Assembly (NCBI RefSeq): GCF_047238105.1
Contig: NZ_JBDFMD010000001.1
Span: 2,294,001-2,358,000 of the forward strand
Length of the DNA stretch: 64,000 nt
Direction of reading: 5' to 3'
Source: Paenibacillus_D sp047238105
Lineage (GTDB): Bacteria; Bacillota; Bacilli; Paenibacillales; Paenibacillaceae
The position numbers and the translations under genes are program-made. Every line of letters starts with the position of its first letter. Position 1 is the stretch's first letter. Below the pieces are notes generated by a model. That model did not search any database. It was not told where the DNA came from and was given only the letters and a program-made list of their open reading frames with translations. Positions 8,214-17,732 of this stretch are shown piece by piece.

Positions 8214-9366
8214 CGCGCTCACCTTCTTCCCTGTAGATCTCCTGCAGCGTCTCGACAAACAGCCGTTCCGTCTCCGGCATCAAGGCAGTCCCGCCGTACT
8301 TCTCGTAAAATTCCTTAAATAGCGACAAGCCGTCCATCTTCGCGCGGCCGTCCACCGGAGCAGCCTGACGAGTGGTACCCGACAACGCCAGCTTGCGCTC
8401 GACATGCATCGCATTGGGGTACACGGCGCGGATCCGCTCCATCGCCGACAGCACCACCGACTCGTCCAGCAGCCGGACGAACACATAATCCTCGTCGACC
8501 GGATGCTGCTCGATCTCGGCGATCCGTCCCTCGACCGTCCGCATGTCCCGCAGCGGCGCCAGATAACGCTTCTCGATGGCTGCGTGGCCTGCCGCGTCCA
8601 GCTCAACGACGAGATAACCTTTCTTGTGATGCTCCTCCGAGATCGAATACTTGAGCGGCGATCCGGCATAGCGGATCCGTTCGTCGCCGACATGATGCGC
8701 CTGATGCAGATGGCCGAGCGCTGTATAGTGAAAAGCGCCGAAGTGCGCGCTGTTCACATGCTCGGCCCCGCCGATGGCGAGCGGCCGCTCCGAGTCGCTC
8801 GTCCCTTCCTGCGGCTCGCCGCGCGGCGTCACGAAGGCGTGGCCGACGAACACATGACGGGCCTGCGGGTCCATCTCCGCTGTGATGGCGGCGACCAGCT
8901 GCCGCATCGCGTCGTCATGGGTGCGGATCTCCTCGTCGCCGAGCAGATGCCGGACCTTGCCCGGCTCGGCGTACGGGACGAGGTGGAAGTGTACCTCGCC
9001 CGCCTCGTCGGCGAGCACGACCGGCGACAGCGGCAGCGTCAACTCGCCTGCGATATGCAGTCCGGCCGCCCGCATGATGCGGCTGCCGAAGTCCAGTCTG
9101 CTCGGGCTGTCATGGTTGCCCGCCACCGCCAGCACCGGCACGCCCAGACGCAGCACCAGCTGCTCCAGCGTGCGGTCCAGCAGCTGCACCGCCTCCGCCG
9201 GCGGCACGGCGCGGTCATAGAGGTCGCCGGCGATGATGAGGACGTCCGGGCGTTCCTCCTCGATATCGCGGAGCAGCTGCTCCAGGATGAATTCCTGATC
9301 GGCCGTCATATAGACGCCCTGGACCAGCTTGCCGAGATGCCAGTCCGCCGTATGTATGATTTTCAT
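8170..9366 (-). CDS. sbcD: Exonuclease SbcD, Mre11-like nuclease subunit
   Basis: 398 residues. It is the metallophosphoesterase subunit of SbcCD. The phosphoesterase signatures appear in order: ADWHLGK near the start, GDLYDR, GNHDSPSR, then VGHAFVTPRG and ALGHLHQAH. The C-terminal domain after about residue 270 is the usual SbcD capping region. It starts at ATG 9366. It is first in an sbcD-sbcC pair with overlapping ends, and the promoter region upstream (9429-9473) contains an extended -10. Confidence 0.96.
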   Translation of the reverse strand: MKIIHTADWHLGKLVQGVYMTADQEFILEQLLRDIEEERPDVLIIAGDLYDRAVPPAEAVQLLDRTLEQLVLRLGVPVLAVAGNHDSPSRLDFGSRIMRAAGLHIAGELTLPLSPVVLADEAGEVHFHLVPYAEPGKVRHLLGDEEIRTHDDAMRQLVAAITAEMDPQARHVFVGHAFVTPRGEPQEGTSDSERPLAIGGAEHVNSAHFGAFHYTALGHLHQAHHVGDERIRYAGSPLKYSISEEHHKKGYLVVELDAAGHAAIEKRYLAPLRDMRTVEGRIAEIEQHPVDEDYVFVRLLDESVVLSAMERIRAVYPNAMHVERKLALSGTTRQAAPVDGRAKMDGLSLFKEFYEKYGGTALMPETERLFVETLQEIYREEGERDASVTADDDRVRSV

Positions 9367-9428
9367 CGGTACCCGTCCTCTCTATCTTTGTATCTAGTCG
9401 TGCCATTTCATATCGAATCTATGACCCT

Positions 9429-9473
9429 ATTATAGCAAACGTTCTCTGACAATAGGCTGCCAGAGAACGTTTG
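9429..9473 (-). promoter_or_regulatory. sbcDC promoter with 13-bp inverted repeat
   Basis: The minus strand shows an extended -10 (TGCTATAAT, hexamer at 9434-9429). Overlapping and upstream of it is a perfect inverted repeat with arms CAAACGTTCTCTG (9436-9448) and CAGAGAACGTTTG (9461-9473), separated by 12 bp. It may be an operator for sbcDC, or a terminator stem for the response-regulator gene that ends at 9529, although no T-run follows. It does not fit the Gram-positive LexA box GAAC-N4-GTTC. Confidence 0.5.
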
Positions 9474-9528
9474 TTTGGGTGTTATTTTTTGGAAGGGGGA
9501 TTTCATGCTCTACTTCGCGACCCCAAGA

Positions 9529-11139
9529 CTACTGGGCGTGCGCCCGGTATTCGGCAGGGGTCATGCCGACAGCCGATTTGAACAGCTTGATGAAATAGCT
9601 TTGGTTGTCGTAGCCCAGCGTTTCGCAGATCCTGCCCACTGGCGTGCCGGTTCCCTTGAGCAGCTCTCTGGCCCGGTGCATTTTCATACGGGTGACGTAT
9701 TCGATGAAGGTCTCGCCTGTCTCTTTCTTGAACAAGCGGCTAAAATAACTCGGATTCATGAAAAGTGATTCTGCAACTTCCTCCAGGGTGATCTTGCGAT
9801 CGAGGTGCCGGGACACATACGCGCAGGCTTCAGCTATCTCGACGCGCTTGGTGGTGGTGCCTGCGTAGTGGTCCGCCGCAATGATTGACAAGCAATGGGC
9901 AATCATCCATTCCTGCAATTCAAGGAGTGTATCGTGAGTCAGCGCCTCATTGGGCATGAGATCGAGCTCGGCAGCGGGCCGGTAGTTCAAGACGGATTGG
10001 AGCTTCAGCCGCAGATCCAGCAGCACCTTCAGTACCCAGTCCCGGACTATGGCGGGATCCGCCCGATGCTGCCGGGCCCCCTCCAGCCAGCTGCGAATGG
10101 CCAGCGGCAGCTCGGCCGCCCGCTTCCCCAGGATGAGCTGCCGCAGCTCATCCCCCGCCTGACCGAAACTCTCGAACACATCATACGCCTTCCCCTGATG
10201 TGCCTTATGTGACAGAATCGAACCGTATGATCGGTAAAACCGTGCGCGTGTATCCTGCTTAACCTCGGATATCGCTGCCTTGATGCCCGCCGGGTCGGTG
10301 CAGCTCCTGCCCATCATAAACGAAACGGACAACTTCAAGCTGCCTACCGCCGCCTGCAGTCCCCTCAGCATGCTGGCGGCCGCATCATACCCATTTACCT
10401 TGAGCCCCCCCTGGAACGCCGCCAGCACCACAAACTCCCTCGCATCATAGGGAAAATGGACCGCTTGCACCGCAGATGCCCCAAGCGTTTCCTCCAGTAC
10501 ATTGTCCACTGCAAACCGCAGCACTTCATCCGATTGGAACCGCAGCTTGGCAGTCTTGGCGTCGTCTACCATCCCCAGAATCGGAATAACCGTCGAGCTA
10601 TGCGGAAGCGGCAGTCCGAAGCCTTCCAGCTCCTGCACCCATTTGGCGCCATCCAGCAAGGGCTGCTCCAGCGTCGTCCGGATGAACTTCTCCTTCATCA
10701 TGGCGCGATTGCGGTCCATCAGCCATTCCATCCGCAACTGCCGGCAACGCATCGCCTCCTTCTTGTCCAGGCCGGCAATAAAGGCTGTCAGCAGTTTCGT
10801 CAAATCTCCGGGATCCAGCGTATCCTTCAGCAGATAGTCCTGTACTTGCAGCTTGACCGCCTTGCGCGCATAATCGAACTCATCGTGACAGGACAGAATG
10901 GCGACACACAGCTCCGGCTGCAGCTGCCTGAGCCGAGCAATCAGCTCCAGACCATCCATCTGAGGCATCCCGATATCCGTGACGAGAATATCCGGCATCC
11001 GCTGGCAGGCCGCCTCCAGCGCATCCGCCCCGTTCTGATGCATGCCGATGATCTGCAGTCCCAGACGCTCCCAATCAATGGCATACTGAATGAAATCCAG
11101 CACGGGATAATCATCATCCACCAGCATGACGGTATACAT
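9529..11139 (-). CDS. Response regulator, YesN type (receiver plus AraC DNA-binding domain)
   Basis: 536 residues. The N-terminal receiver has acidic residues D8-D10 and a phosphoacceptor Asp at about position 55 (VTDIGMPQMDG). A long middle region is followed by a C-terminal AraC-type double helix-turn-helix (last 100 residues, LEEVAESLFMNPSYFSRLFKKETGETF). It overlaps the kinase gene by 26 bp and is the last gene of the transporter operon, so it should activate sugar-uptake genes when phosphorylated by the neighbouring YesM-like kinase. It starts at ATG 11139. Confidence 0.93.
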   Translation of the reverse strand: MYTVMLVDDDYPVLDFIQYAIDWERLGLQIIGMHQNGADALEAACQRMPDILVTDIGMPQMDGLELIARLRQLQPELCVAILSCHDEFDYARKAVKLQVQDYLLKDTLDPGDLTKLLTAFIAGLDKKEAMRCRQLRMEWLMDRNRAMMKEKFIRTTLEQPLLDGAKWVQELEGFGLPLPHSSTVIPILGMVDDAKTAKLRFQSDEVLRFAVDNVLEETLGASAVQAVHFPYDAREFVVLAAFQGGLKVNGYDAAASMLRGLQAAVGSLKLSVSFMMGRSCTDPAGIKAAISEVKQDTRARFYRSYGSILSHKAHQGKAYDVFESFGQAGDELRQLILGKRAAELPLAIRSWLEGARQHRADPAIVRDWVLKVLLDLRLKLQSVLNYRPAAELDLMPNEALTHDTLLELQEWMIAHCLSIIAADHYAGTTTKRVEIAEACAYVSRHLDRKITLEEVAESLFMNPSYFSRLFKKETGETFIEYVTRMKMHRARELLKGTGTPVGRICETLGYDNQSYFIKLFKSAVGMTPAEYRAHAQ

Positions 11140-12943
11140 CGGTTTCCTCCACCTCCACCTTGGGAATAGTCATCGTAATGGTGGTACCCTCGCCTGGGCG
11201 ACTGATCGCCTGTATGGCAACCCCCTCCCCGTACGCCAGACACATCCGCTCACATACATTGGTCACACCTATCCCGGAAAAGCGTCCGCCCTCCTGATCC
11301 TGGGGCTCCGGCCGCTCGCCGCGCCAAACCAGCTTCTCCCGCAGCGCCTGGAGCGCGGGCTCATCCATGCCTTGCCCGTTGTCCCTGACAGCTATGATAC
11401 ATCCCCCCTCCCCGGGCGTCGCTGTAATGGCAATGCGGCCGACCCGCTGATGCAGGCCATGAATAATAGCATTTTCAATCAGCGGCTGCAGGAAGAAACG
11501 TGGTACGGGCAGCATCAGCACCTCCGGCGAGATGTCGAGTGCAAGCTCCGTCTCCTCCTTCTGCCGCATATTCATCAGCTTCACGTACGCCTCTGCCATG
11601 GACAGCTCCTCATGCAGCGGAATCATGCCCTTGTCCTGAATAATCGTCATCCGCAGCAGCTTGGACAAGGAGCTGATCATCTCGGCGCTGTCCATGTCCC
11701 CCCTGCGCATCACTTTCATCCGGATCGAGTTCAGGACGTTGAACAGAAAATGCGGATTGATCTGCGCCTGCAGCATGGCCAGCTCAGCCTTGCGCTTGCG
11801 GCTCTGGGTCCGCATGACCTCGGCGAGCATCTCCTTGATATGCTCCAGCATTAGATCGAAGGAAGAGCCAAGGTAGCCGATCTCGTCATGGCCGCGAATA
11901 TGGGAGCGCACCTCCAGGTTGCCCCGCTGCACGGTTTCGGCTACCTTGCCCAGCCGCACAAGCGGCCGCGTGAAGCTCCTCAGCAGGTAGAGGAACAGCA
12001 GCAGGAATACCACGAACGAGACGAGCTGCAGGACCGCGATCCGGTTAAAAATCGCATTCAGCTGATACACGGCCGCTTTGTACGGTGTCAGCGACACCAG
12101 CTCCCAACCCGTTACCCGGTGCAGCTGACGGGTCAGAATCGCGCTGCCCTCCCCGGAGCCGATAATCTCGGAATCCGGCGTGCCCGACCCCGGATAAGCA
12201 AACCTCTCGCCAATCCTGCTCCCGTCCAGATGGGAGAGGATCCGGCCCTCGCCGTCGAGCAGCATGGTCTCCTGCCCTTCTGCCAGGCGGTTAAAGATGC
12301 TGCTCACTTGTCTCTCCATGATGGTCACAACCACATAGCCGTAAGGGCTGATGCCGGAGCGGAGTGTACGCGCCATCGTGATCTGATATGGACTGCTTCG
12401 CCGGTCATTGGGAAAAACTGTCGGTGACGTGCCGACCCATAACGACTGTACCCCTTTGAGCTGAATAAGCTCGTCGAACCACGGCTCCTGCCGCAAAAGA
12501 TTCGGTGAGTACTCATCGGTTGAATAATTGGTAAAGGTGCTGCCGTCCGTCAGCAGAATCGTCACATACGCCTTATCGCCGTAAACCGTCATATGCTCGA
12601 TCTTGTTAATAATCCGCATCCAGTCGGTATACTTCTCATATTCGGCATTCGGTCCCTCATAGACCTTGCCGGCGGCGATCTCCTTGAGCACCCTGCTCAT
12701 CTCCGAGTCATGCTGGACCGTGTTGACGATATACAGCATATAGTCCAGCAAATTAGATACATAGCCCTCCACCAGTTGGAGCTTCTGCCGGGATTGGGTC
12801 ATGGCTTCCTCTTTGACGGCATCCTTGGTCATCATATTGTAGAGCGCCAAGGTAATGAAAGCGGGTACAAGCAGACAGATCACCGAAGTGATCATCAGCC
12901 GGAATCGGAAGGACCGGGACCAGTGCCAAGGCTTCACAGACAT
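11114..12943 (-). CDS. Sensor histidine kinase, YesM type
   Basis: About 609 residues, membrane-bound. There is a transmembrane segment at residues 15-37, a Cache-like extracellular sensor domain, a second membrane helix (VLQLVSFVVFLLLFLYLL), then HAMP, a His_kinase domain with the phosphorylated His in QINPHFLFNVLNSIR, and a HATPase with DNGQGMD. The ATG at 12943 is preceded by GGGAGGG. It lies between the binding-protein gene and its response regulator, so it probably senses an extracellular oligosaccharide directly or through the binding protein. Confidence 0.93.
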   Translation of the reverse strand: MSVKPWHWSRSFRFRLMITSVICLLVPAFITLALYNMMTKDAVKEEAMTQSRQKLQLVEGYVSNLLDYMLYIVNTVQHDSEMSRVLKEIAAGKVYEGPNAEYEKYTDWMRIINKIEHMTVYGDKAYVTILLTDGSTFTNYSTDEYSPNLLRQEPWFDELIQLKGVQSLWVGTSPTVFPNDRRSSPYQITMARTLRSGISPYGYVVVTIMERQVSSIFNRLAEGQETMLLDGEGRILSHLDGSRIGERFAYPGSGTPDSEIIGSGEGSAILTRQLHRVTGWELVSLTPYKAAVYQLNAIFNRIAVLQLVSFVVFLLLFLYLLRSFTRPLVRLGKVAETVQRGNLEVRSHIRGHDEIGYLGSSFDLMLEHIKEMLAEVMRTQSRKRKAELAMLQAQINPHFLFNVLNSIRMKVMRRGDMDSAEMISSLSKLLRMTIIQDKGMIPLHEELSMAEAYVKLMNMRQKEETELALDISPEVLMLPVPRFFLQPLIENAIIHGLHQRVGRIAITATPGEGGCIIAVRDNGQGMDEPALQALREKLVWRGERPEPQDQEGGRFSGIGVTNVCERMCLAYGEGVAIQAISRPGEGTTITMTIPKVEVEETDVYRHAGG

Positions 12944-13044
12944 AGCTGCCCTCCCGCTTCGGAATTCGGCTGGGCCGTGGGAACGCAAAGAGGTGCAGTC
13001 ATATCCGCACCTCTTGCCATTATTCTTTTCTCTAGTATAGCTTA

Positions 13045-14463
13045 TTATGGATTAGCATCAATGATCTTTTGGACCCGCTCTTCCAGTGACGAGATGGTCG
13101 CATCTACGTCCTGCTGGCCAAAAATCAGCTTCTCGTACTCTTCATTAATGACCTTGTAAATCTCCGATTGGTACGTCACCGGAGGGATGATGCGAGATGA
13201 TTTGGCGCCTGCCAGCGTACGGACCAGAGAAGCCTTGTCGACCTTCTCTGGGGCCTGCGTGCCGCCGAGGATGATATCGATCAGCTCTTCCAGCTGGGAA
13301 TCCTCCACGCCATTCCAGGCTGGGACGTTCTTCGCCTGGGCGATTTGTCCCTCTGTCGTATACCAACGTACGAACGTGTAAGCCGCTTCCTTGTTTCTGG
13401 AAGCTTGTGCAACCGATACATAGTCTGTCGTCACCATCGTATAGCCGCCTTCATCGCTGGCGTTGTTTTTTGGAATTGGGGCCACAGCAACTTCGAAGTG
13501 AAGCGGGAACTGCTCGGTGCCGCCGATTTCGGTATTCATCCAGCTGCCAATCATGATCATGCTGACCGACTGATTGAAGAACTGGTTGCGGTAGTGCAGC
13601 TTCTGCGACATCATGTCGGTGTAAGGTGTCGCCGACTGGTCTTCCTTCTCCATCTGCATCCGCAGCTCTAGCGTCTTGCGGAAGCCCGGGTTGCTGAAGT
13701 TCATCGATCCGTCCGCCTTCAGAAATTCGGTGTCATCGGCCTGATTGGCCAGCGCCAGCTTCATGTATTCCATCCAGCCGCCGTTCTGCGGCCCGTGGAA
13801 GTAGGTACCATACCGCTTGCCTGCGCCTTCACCGCTCGTCAACGCTGCAGCGTAGTTGGTGAAGTCGTCCCAGGTCCAGTCGGTAGGCACGTCGAGTCCA
13901 GCCTCATCCAGATGAGTTTTGTTGAGCAGCACATACCACGGGTTGAACTTGCCCGGCAGGGCATAGATTTGACCGTCGAGCGTTGTGTCGACCTTGTACT
14001 CTTCCGTCAGCGTGTAGCCTTCATCCTGGATGAACTCATCCAACGGAGCTACCATACCCAGCCCGACGCGCTGCGCATAACTGGCCGGGTCACTGAACAT
14101 GAGAACGTCCATCGCCTCGCTGGAGGAGGCCGCCAGGTCCAGCTTTTGCAAGGCTTCCTGGCTATCTCCTTTTTCGCTTAGAATGTTGACGTTGACGTTA
14201 ATCAGCGGATATTGCTCGCGGAACGCCGCGATCGTCTTCTGCCAGTTATAGTTGGCTTCATTGCCGAACGTATGGAGTTGAATCGTAACCTCTGCCTCCT
14301 CCTCCTCGGGAGCTGCGTCTGGTGTATTGTTGTTCGTACCGGTGTTGGCTGGTGTGTCCGCTCCCCCTGTCCTGTTTTGATTGTTGGTGCCGCTGGAGCA
14401 AGCACTTAGCACCAGGATCAGCGCCAAGGCCAGCATAACCAGTACGTGTGTACGTTTTACCAT
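13045..14463 (-). CDS. Sugar ABC transporter solute-binding lipoprotein (family 1)
   Basis: 472 residues with a lipoprotein signal (VLVMLALALILVLSAC, lipid-attached Cys about residue 22) and a Thr/Asn/Pro-rich linker. The rest has the two-lobed family 1 binding-protein layout (VTIQLHTFGNEANYNWQKTI near the start of the mature domain). It captures a sugar or oligosaccharide outside the cell for the two permeases transcribed just before it. A GAGGAGGGG site precedes the ATG. The substrate is not predictable. No ATPase gene is present, as is usual where a shared MsmK-like ATPase is used. Confidence 0.92.
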   Translation of the reverse strand: MVKRTHVLVMLALALILVLSACSSGTNNQNRTGGADTPANTGTNNNTPDAAPEEEEAEVTIQLHTFGNEANYNWQKTIAAFREQYPLINVNVNILSEKGDSQEALQKLDLAASSSEAMDVLMFSDPASYAQRVGLGMVAPLDEFIQDEGYTLTEEYKVDTTLDGQIYALPGKFNPWYVLLNKTHLDEAGLDVPTDWTWDDFTNYAAALTSGEGAGKRYGTYFHGPQNGGWMEYMKLALANQADDTEFLKADGSMNFSNPGFRKTLELRMQMEKEDQSATPYTDMMSQKLHYRNQFFNQSVSMIMIGSWMNTEIGGTEQFPLHFEVAVAPIPKNNASDEGGYTMVTTDYVSVAQASRNKEAAYTFVRWYTTEGQIAQAKNVPAWNGVEDSQLEELIDIILGGTQAPEKVDKASLVRTLAGAKSSRIIPPVTYQSEIYKVINEEYEKLIFGQQDVDATISSLEERVQKIIDANP

Positions 14464-14614
14464 TCCTAACCCCTCCTCATTGTATCGGCGAGAACCCCGG
14501 ACAACGAACCGCCGGCTGCGGTTGAATCCGCTTTCTTGTTTTCTATTGTACCAAGCTTTATTTTTTGTTCATGCCGCAATCTTTACTTCCTTTGCTGTAT
14601 TTTTGACTTTTGCG

Positions 14615-15454
14615 CTATCCTTTGACACCGCCGAGGGCAATCCCCTCAATGACACTCTTTTGACCAATAACAAAGACGATCAGCAGTGGCAGAATGGCCG
14701 AAACCGCAGCCGCCATCATCAGCGAATAAAATTCACCGTTTATGGTTGTGAACTTCTGCATCGCTAATTGAATCGTATACAGACCATCCGTTCGCAGGAA
14801 AATAAGCGGATTCTGATAATCATTCCAGGTCCAGATGAAACGCAGAATCGCATACGTGGCAATGGCCGGCCGCACCAGCGGGAAGGCAATCTGCCAGAAG
14901 ATCCGGGCATGGCCAGCCCCGTCGATTTTGGCAGATTCAATGAACTCCGTATGGATTCCCATGAAGAACTGCCGCAGCATGAACGTCCCCAATACACTGA
15001 AGCAGCTCAACAGAATCAGCCCCGTATGACTATCGAACAGCCCGATGAACCGGTAGAGAATGAACTGCGGCACCAGAATGGCCTGCTGCGGGATCATGTA
15101 TGTGGCGAGAACGATCAAAAACAAGTACCCGCTTGCTTTGAACTGGATTTTGGAAAACCCGTACGCCGCCAGTGCCGACACGCCTGCTGAGATCAGCGTC
15201 GTCAGCACAGTCACTTTGACTGTATTCCAATAGTACAGGTAGAACGGGAATTGGCCCACCCAGACTTCTTTGTAGTTGTGAATGATATTCCATTGCGCGG
15301 GCAGCCACTGAATCGGATAGATGAACACCTCGGCTTCGATCTTGAATGAGGTGGACAGCATCCAGATGAAGGGCATCAGGAACAGGATACTCATCGCTAG
15401 CATGAGCAGGGTGATGATGGCTTTGCGTACGTTCAAGGTGCGCAGGGCGGTCAT
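14615..15454 (-). CDS. Sugar ABC transporter permease, MalG type
   Basis: 279 residues with six predicted membrane helices, starting with ITLLMLAMSILFLMPFIWML. The cytoplasmic EAA loop reads ESAKIDGAGHARIFWQIAFP, which contacts the ATPase. It pairs with the MalF-type permease encoded upstream and ends in the usual short GGVKG tail. The ribosome site GAAAGGAGG precedes the ATG. It is second in the five-gene operon 16414 to 9529. Confidence 0.93.
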   Translation of the reverse strand: MTALRTLNVRKAIITLLMLAMSILFLMPFIWMLSTSFKIEAEVFIYPIQWLPAQWNIIHNYKEVWVGQFPFYLYYWNTVKVTVLTTLISAGVSALAAYGFSKIQFKASGYLFLIVLATYMIPQQAILVPQFILYRFIGLFDSHTGLILLSCFSVLGTFMLRQFFMGIHTEFIESAKIDGAGHARIFWQIAFPLVRPAIATYAILRFIWTWNDYQNPLIFLRTDGLYTIQLAMQKFTTINGEFYSLMMAAAVSAILPLLIVFVIGQKSVIEGIALGGVKG

Positions 15455-15478
15455 GCCGTACCCCTCCTTTCATGATGG

Positions 15479-16414
15479 CTAGTAGTTCACCCATTTTTTC
15501 TGACCGATCCACTGCAGCAGGGTGATGAAGAGGACACAGAAGAACAAGACGACTGCCATGGATGAAGCGTAGCCGATTCGCAGATTGATGAAGGCTGTAT
15601 CGTAGAGATGCCACACAATCATGGTCGTCGAGTTAAGCGGTCCGCCCTTCGTCAGGACGGCGATCAGATCGAACACCTTGAAGGTCGAGATGATGCCGGT
15701 AATAAGCAGGAAAAACGTCGTGGACGACAGCTGCGGGAAGGTGATGCTTTTAAATTTGGCCCAGGTGCCCGCGCCATCGATCTCTGCCGCTTCGTACAAA
15801 TCCCGGGGGATCGACTGCAGCCCCGCGATATAGACGATCATATTGAAGCCAATGGAGATCCAGATCGAGATCATCATCAGCGACACGAGCGCGTACTGCG
15901 GATCCGCGATCCATTTGGGAGGATCGTCCCAGCCCAATGACAGGAGCAGCTGATTGACCGGTCCAGCCGACGGGTGAAACAGCACCTGCCAGACGATCGC
16001 CACGGCGACGATGCTGGAGATGTAGGGCATGAAATAGGCGACTTTGAAATAACTCTTCATGTAGACGTGCTTGTCGATCAGGATCGCCAGCAGCATCGAG
16101 ATCGCCAGGTAAATCGGCACGGCAAACAGGAAAAGCGCATTGTTGCGCAGCGACTTCAGGAAGGCCTCGTCCTGGAACAGCCGGTTAAAATTGTCGAGTC
16201 CTACCCATCGGATATCCTTCAATCCTGCTACAAAATTCCAGTCGGCCAAGGAGAGAAAAAAGGTCGTCAGAATCGGAATCAGGGTCAGCACCGTCACGCC
16301 AATCAGCATGGGGCCAATGAACAAAAAGCCGGACAAGGTTTCTTTTCTCTGGAGCGCACTGGTCTTGCGCCCCGGCCGGGCGGCGGGCGCCGGAGCCGGC
16401 GTTTGTGTCTGCAT
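15479..16414 (-). CDS. Sugar ABC transporter permease, MalF type
   Basis: About 311 residues, six membrane helices, with a basic N-terminus and first helix LSGFLFIGPMLIGVTVLTLIP. The EAA loop reads YEAAEIDGAGTWAKFKSITFP. It is the first gene of the operon permease-permease-binding protein-kinase-regulator. I prefer ATG 16414 (preceded by GAGGTGA) over an in-frame GTG at 16423 that lies too close to the ribosome site. The roughly 200 bp upstream contain a possible -10 TATACT but no clear -35. Confidence 0.92.
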   Translation of the reverse strand: MQTQTPAPAPAARPGRKTSALQRKETLSGFLFIGPMLIGVTVLTLIPILTTFFLSLADWNFVAGLKDIRWVGLDNFNRLFQDEAFLKSLRNNALFLFAVPIYLAISMLLAILIDKHVYMKSYFKVAYFMPYISSIVAVAIVWQVLFHPSAGPVNQLLLSLGWDDPPKWIADPQYALVSLMMISIWISIGFNMIVYIAGLQSIPRDLYEAAEIDGAGTWAKFKSITFPQLSSTTFFLLITGIISTFKVFDLIAVLTKGGPLNSTTMIVWHLYDTAFINLRIGYASSMAVVLFFCVLFITLLQWIGQKKWVNY

Positions 16415-16601
16415 CGTACTCACCTCGCAACGTAGTTCATAGTAGTAAGTATAGGGAGCGATGCGTTTCTGACCGTAACACTATTTTGATCGGCTATGCC
16501 GTTATTTTTACTGTTTCACCGACTAGTGGATGGTGCGGCTTGGCTTCGAAGCGTACTCAGGTACTTTGCGGGGGCCTCGGAAACATATACACTATTAAGT
16601 A

Positions 16602-16672
16602 TAAAAAAAGCCAGCCCGCGGGCCAATGTCATCAAGTTAAATTAACTTGTGACATTAGCCCATGGGCTGGCT
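16602..16672 (-). terminator. Long hairpin terminator of the VOC gene
   Basis: A nearly continuous stem-loop spans 16609-16672 (arms AGCCAGCCC and GGGCTGGCT at the base, AAGTTAA-ATTAACTT at the tip). It is followed on the minus strand by TTTTTTTAT. The stem of about 28 bp is much longer than a usual intrinsic terminator. It lies 40 bp past the stop of the VOC gene and insulates the sugar operon. Confidence 0.8.
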
Positions 16673-16711
16673 AGTTTCCGTATACGACACTACGAGTCAT
16701 TCTTCATCGCA

Positions 16712-17563
16712 CTAACCGACAACAAGGACCGCCCGGTTCCCCGACGGATCGGCAGCGACGAATGCCCCCGCTTCCTCCGCCACCTCGCTGCCCAGCCCCC
16801 GCAACCGCTCCACCGCCTGCGAACGGGCCTCTGCACTCGGATAGATAAGCTCGTAAGACACCAGACCTACCGTCTGCTCCGACGGTCTCGGGGCACCTAC
16901 GCCGTTCCACGTATTCAGTCCGATATGATGATGATAGCCGCCCGTCGAGATAAATGCGGCCTGGTTGCCGTAGCGAGCGACGACGTCAAAGCCGAGGCCC
17001 TGGCAATAAAACCGCTCTGCCTCGCCGAGCTCGGCGACATGGAGGTGGATATGCCCCATGATCGTCCCCTCCGACAGTCCCGTCCAAGGCGTCCCTTGGT
17101 CCTCGGCCAGCAGACCGTGGAAATCCAGCGGATCCACCGCCATCGCGACCTCACCTTCGCTCCAGGTCCAGGACGAGGCTTCGCGGTCCCGGTAGATCTC
17201 GATGCCGTTGCCGTCCGGGTCGGACAGGTAGAGCGCCTCGCTCACCGTATGATCCGAAGTGCCGAGCCGCATCCCGAGCGAGGTGAGGTGCCTGACGGTG
17301 CGCGCCAGATCGCGGCGCGTCGGCAGCAGCAGCGCATAGTGGTACAAGCCGGTCGTCCGGCCCGCCTTCGGCTCGGCATCCGCCGGCGCCTCCAGCGTCA
17401 GCAGTGCGGTCTTGCCGTCAGCGGTCAGCGCAGCCGTCGTCTCCGTCTGCTCCAGGACACGCAGCCCGATCTGCTCCTGATAAAAGGTCAGCGAGCGCTC
17501 CAGGTCTTGTACTTTCAGATTGACTTGACGGACAAAGGTTTGTGGCACTTGGTGAAAACTCAT
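16712..17563 (-). CDS. VOC-family protein, catechol 2,3-dioxygenase-like (CatE type)
   Basis: About 283 residues with two glyoxalase/extradiol-dioxygenase (VOC) modules: residues 8-125 (VNLKVQDLERSLTFYQEQIGLRV) and 165-280 (MGHIHLHVAELGEAERFYCQGLGFD). Candidate metal ligands are His in TGLYHYALLLP, His in GHIHLHV and Glu in SYELIYP. The length and arrangement match Bacillus CatE-type proteins; the true substrate is unknown. The ATG at 17563 is preceded by GGAGG with 7-nt spacing; an upstream start is possible. It is a single-gene unit with its own terminator. Confidence 0.85.
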   Translation of the reverse strand: MSFHQVPQTFVRQVNLKVQDLERSLTFYQEQIGLRVLEQTETTAALTADGKTALLTLEAPADAEPKAGRTTGLYHYALLLPTRRDLARTVRHLTSLGMRLGTSDHTVSEALYLSDPDGNGIEIYRDREASSWTWSEGEVAMAVDPLDFHGLLAEDQGTPWTGLSEGTIMGHIHLHVAELGEAERFYCQGLGFDVVARYGNQAAFISTGGYHHHIGLNTWNGVGAPRPSEQTVGLVSYELIYPSAEARSQAVERLRGLGSEVAEEAGAFVAADPSGNRAVLVVG

Positions 17564-17732
17564 CTGCATCCCTCCAAGGGTAGTCGTAATGTGTTGGCGC
17601 TTGCCGCCTGGCAAACGGTTGAAGGCTTCCTGATCTAGGGCTGTCCCTTTTGCTTCCTTTCCTCCACCTTAACCAAAGAACACGGGAGCTAGTCACTCCC
17701 AGCGGGGATTTTTCGCCAAATGCCTGCATCGC

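Noticed and set aside
9436..9473. LexA (SOS) box at the sbcDC promoter
   Set aside because: The inverted repeat has GAACGTT words but not GAAC-N4-GTTC spacing.
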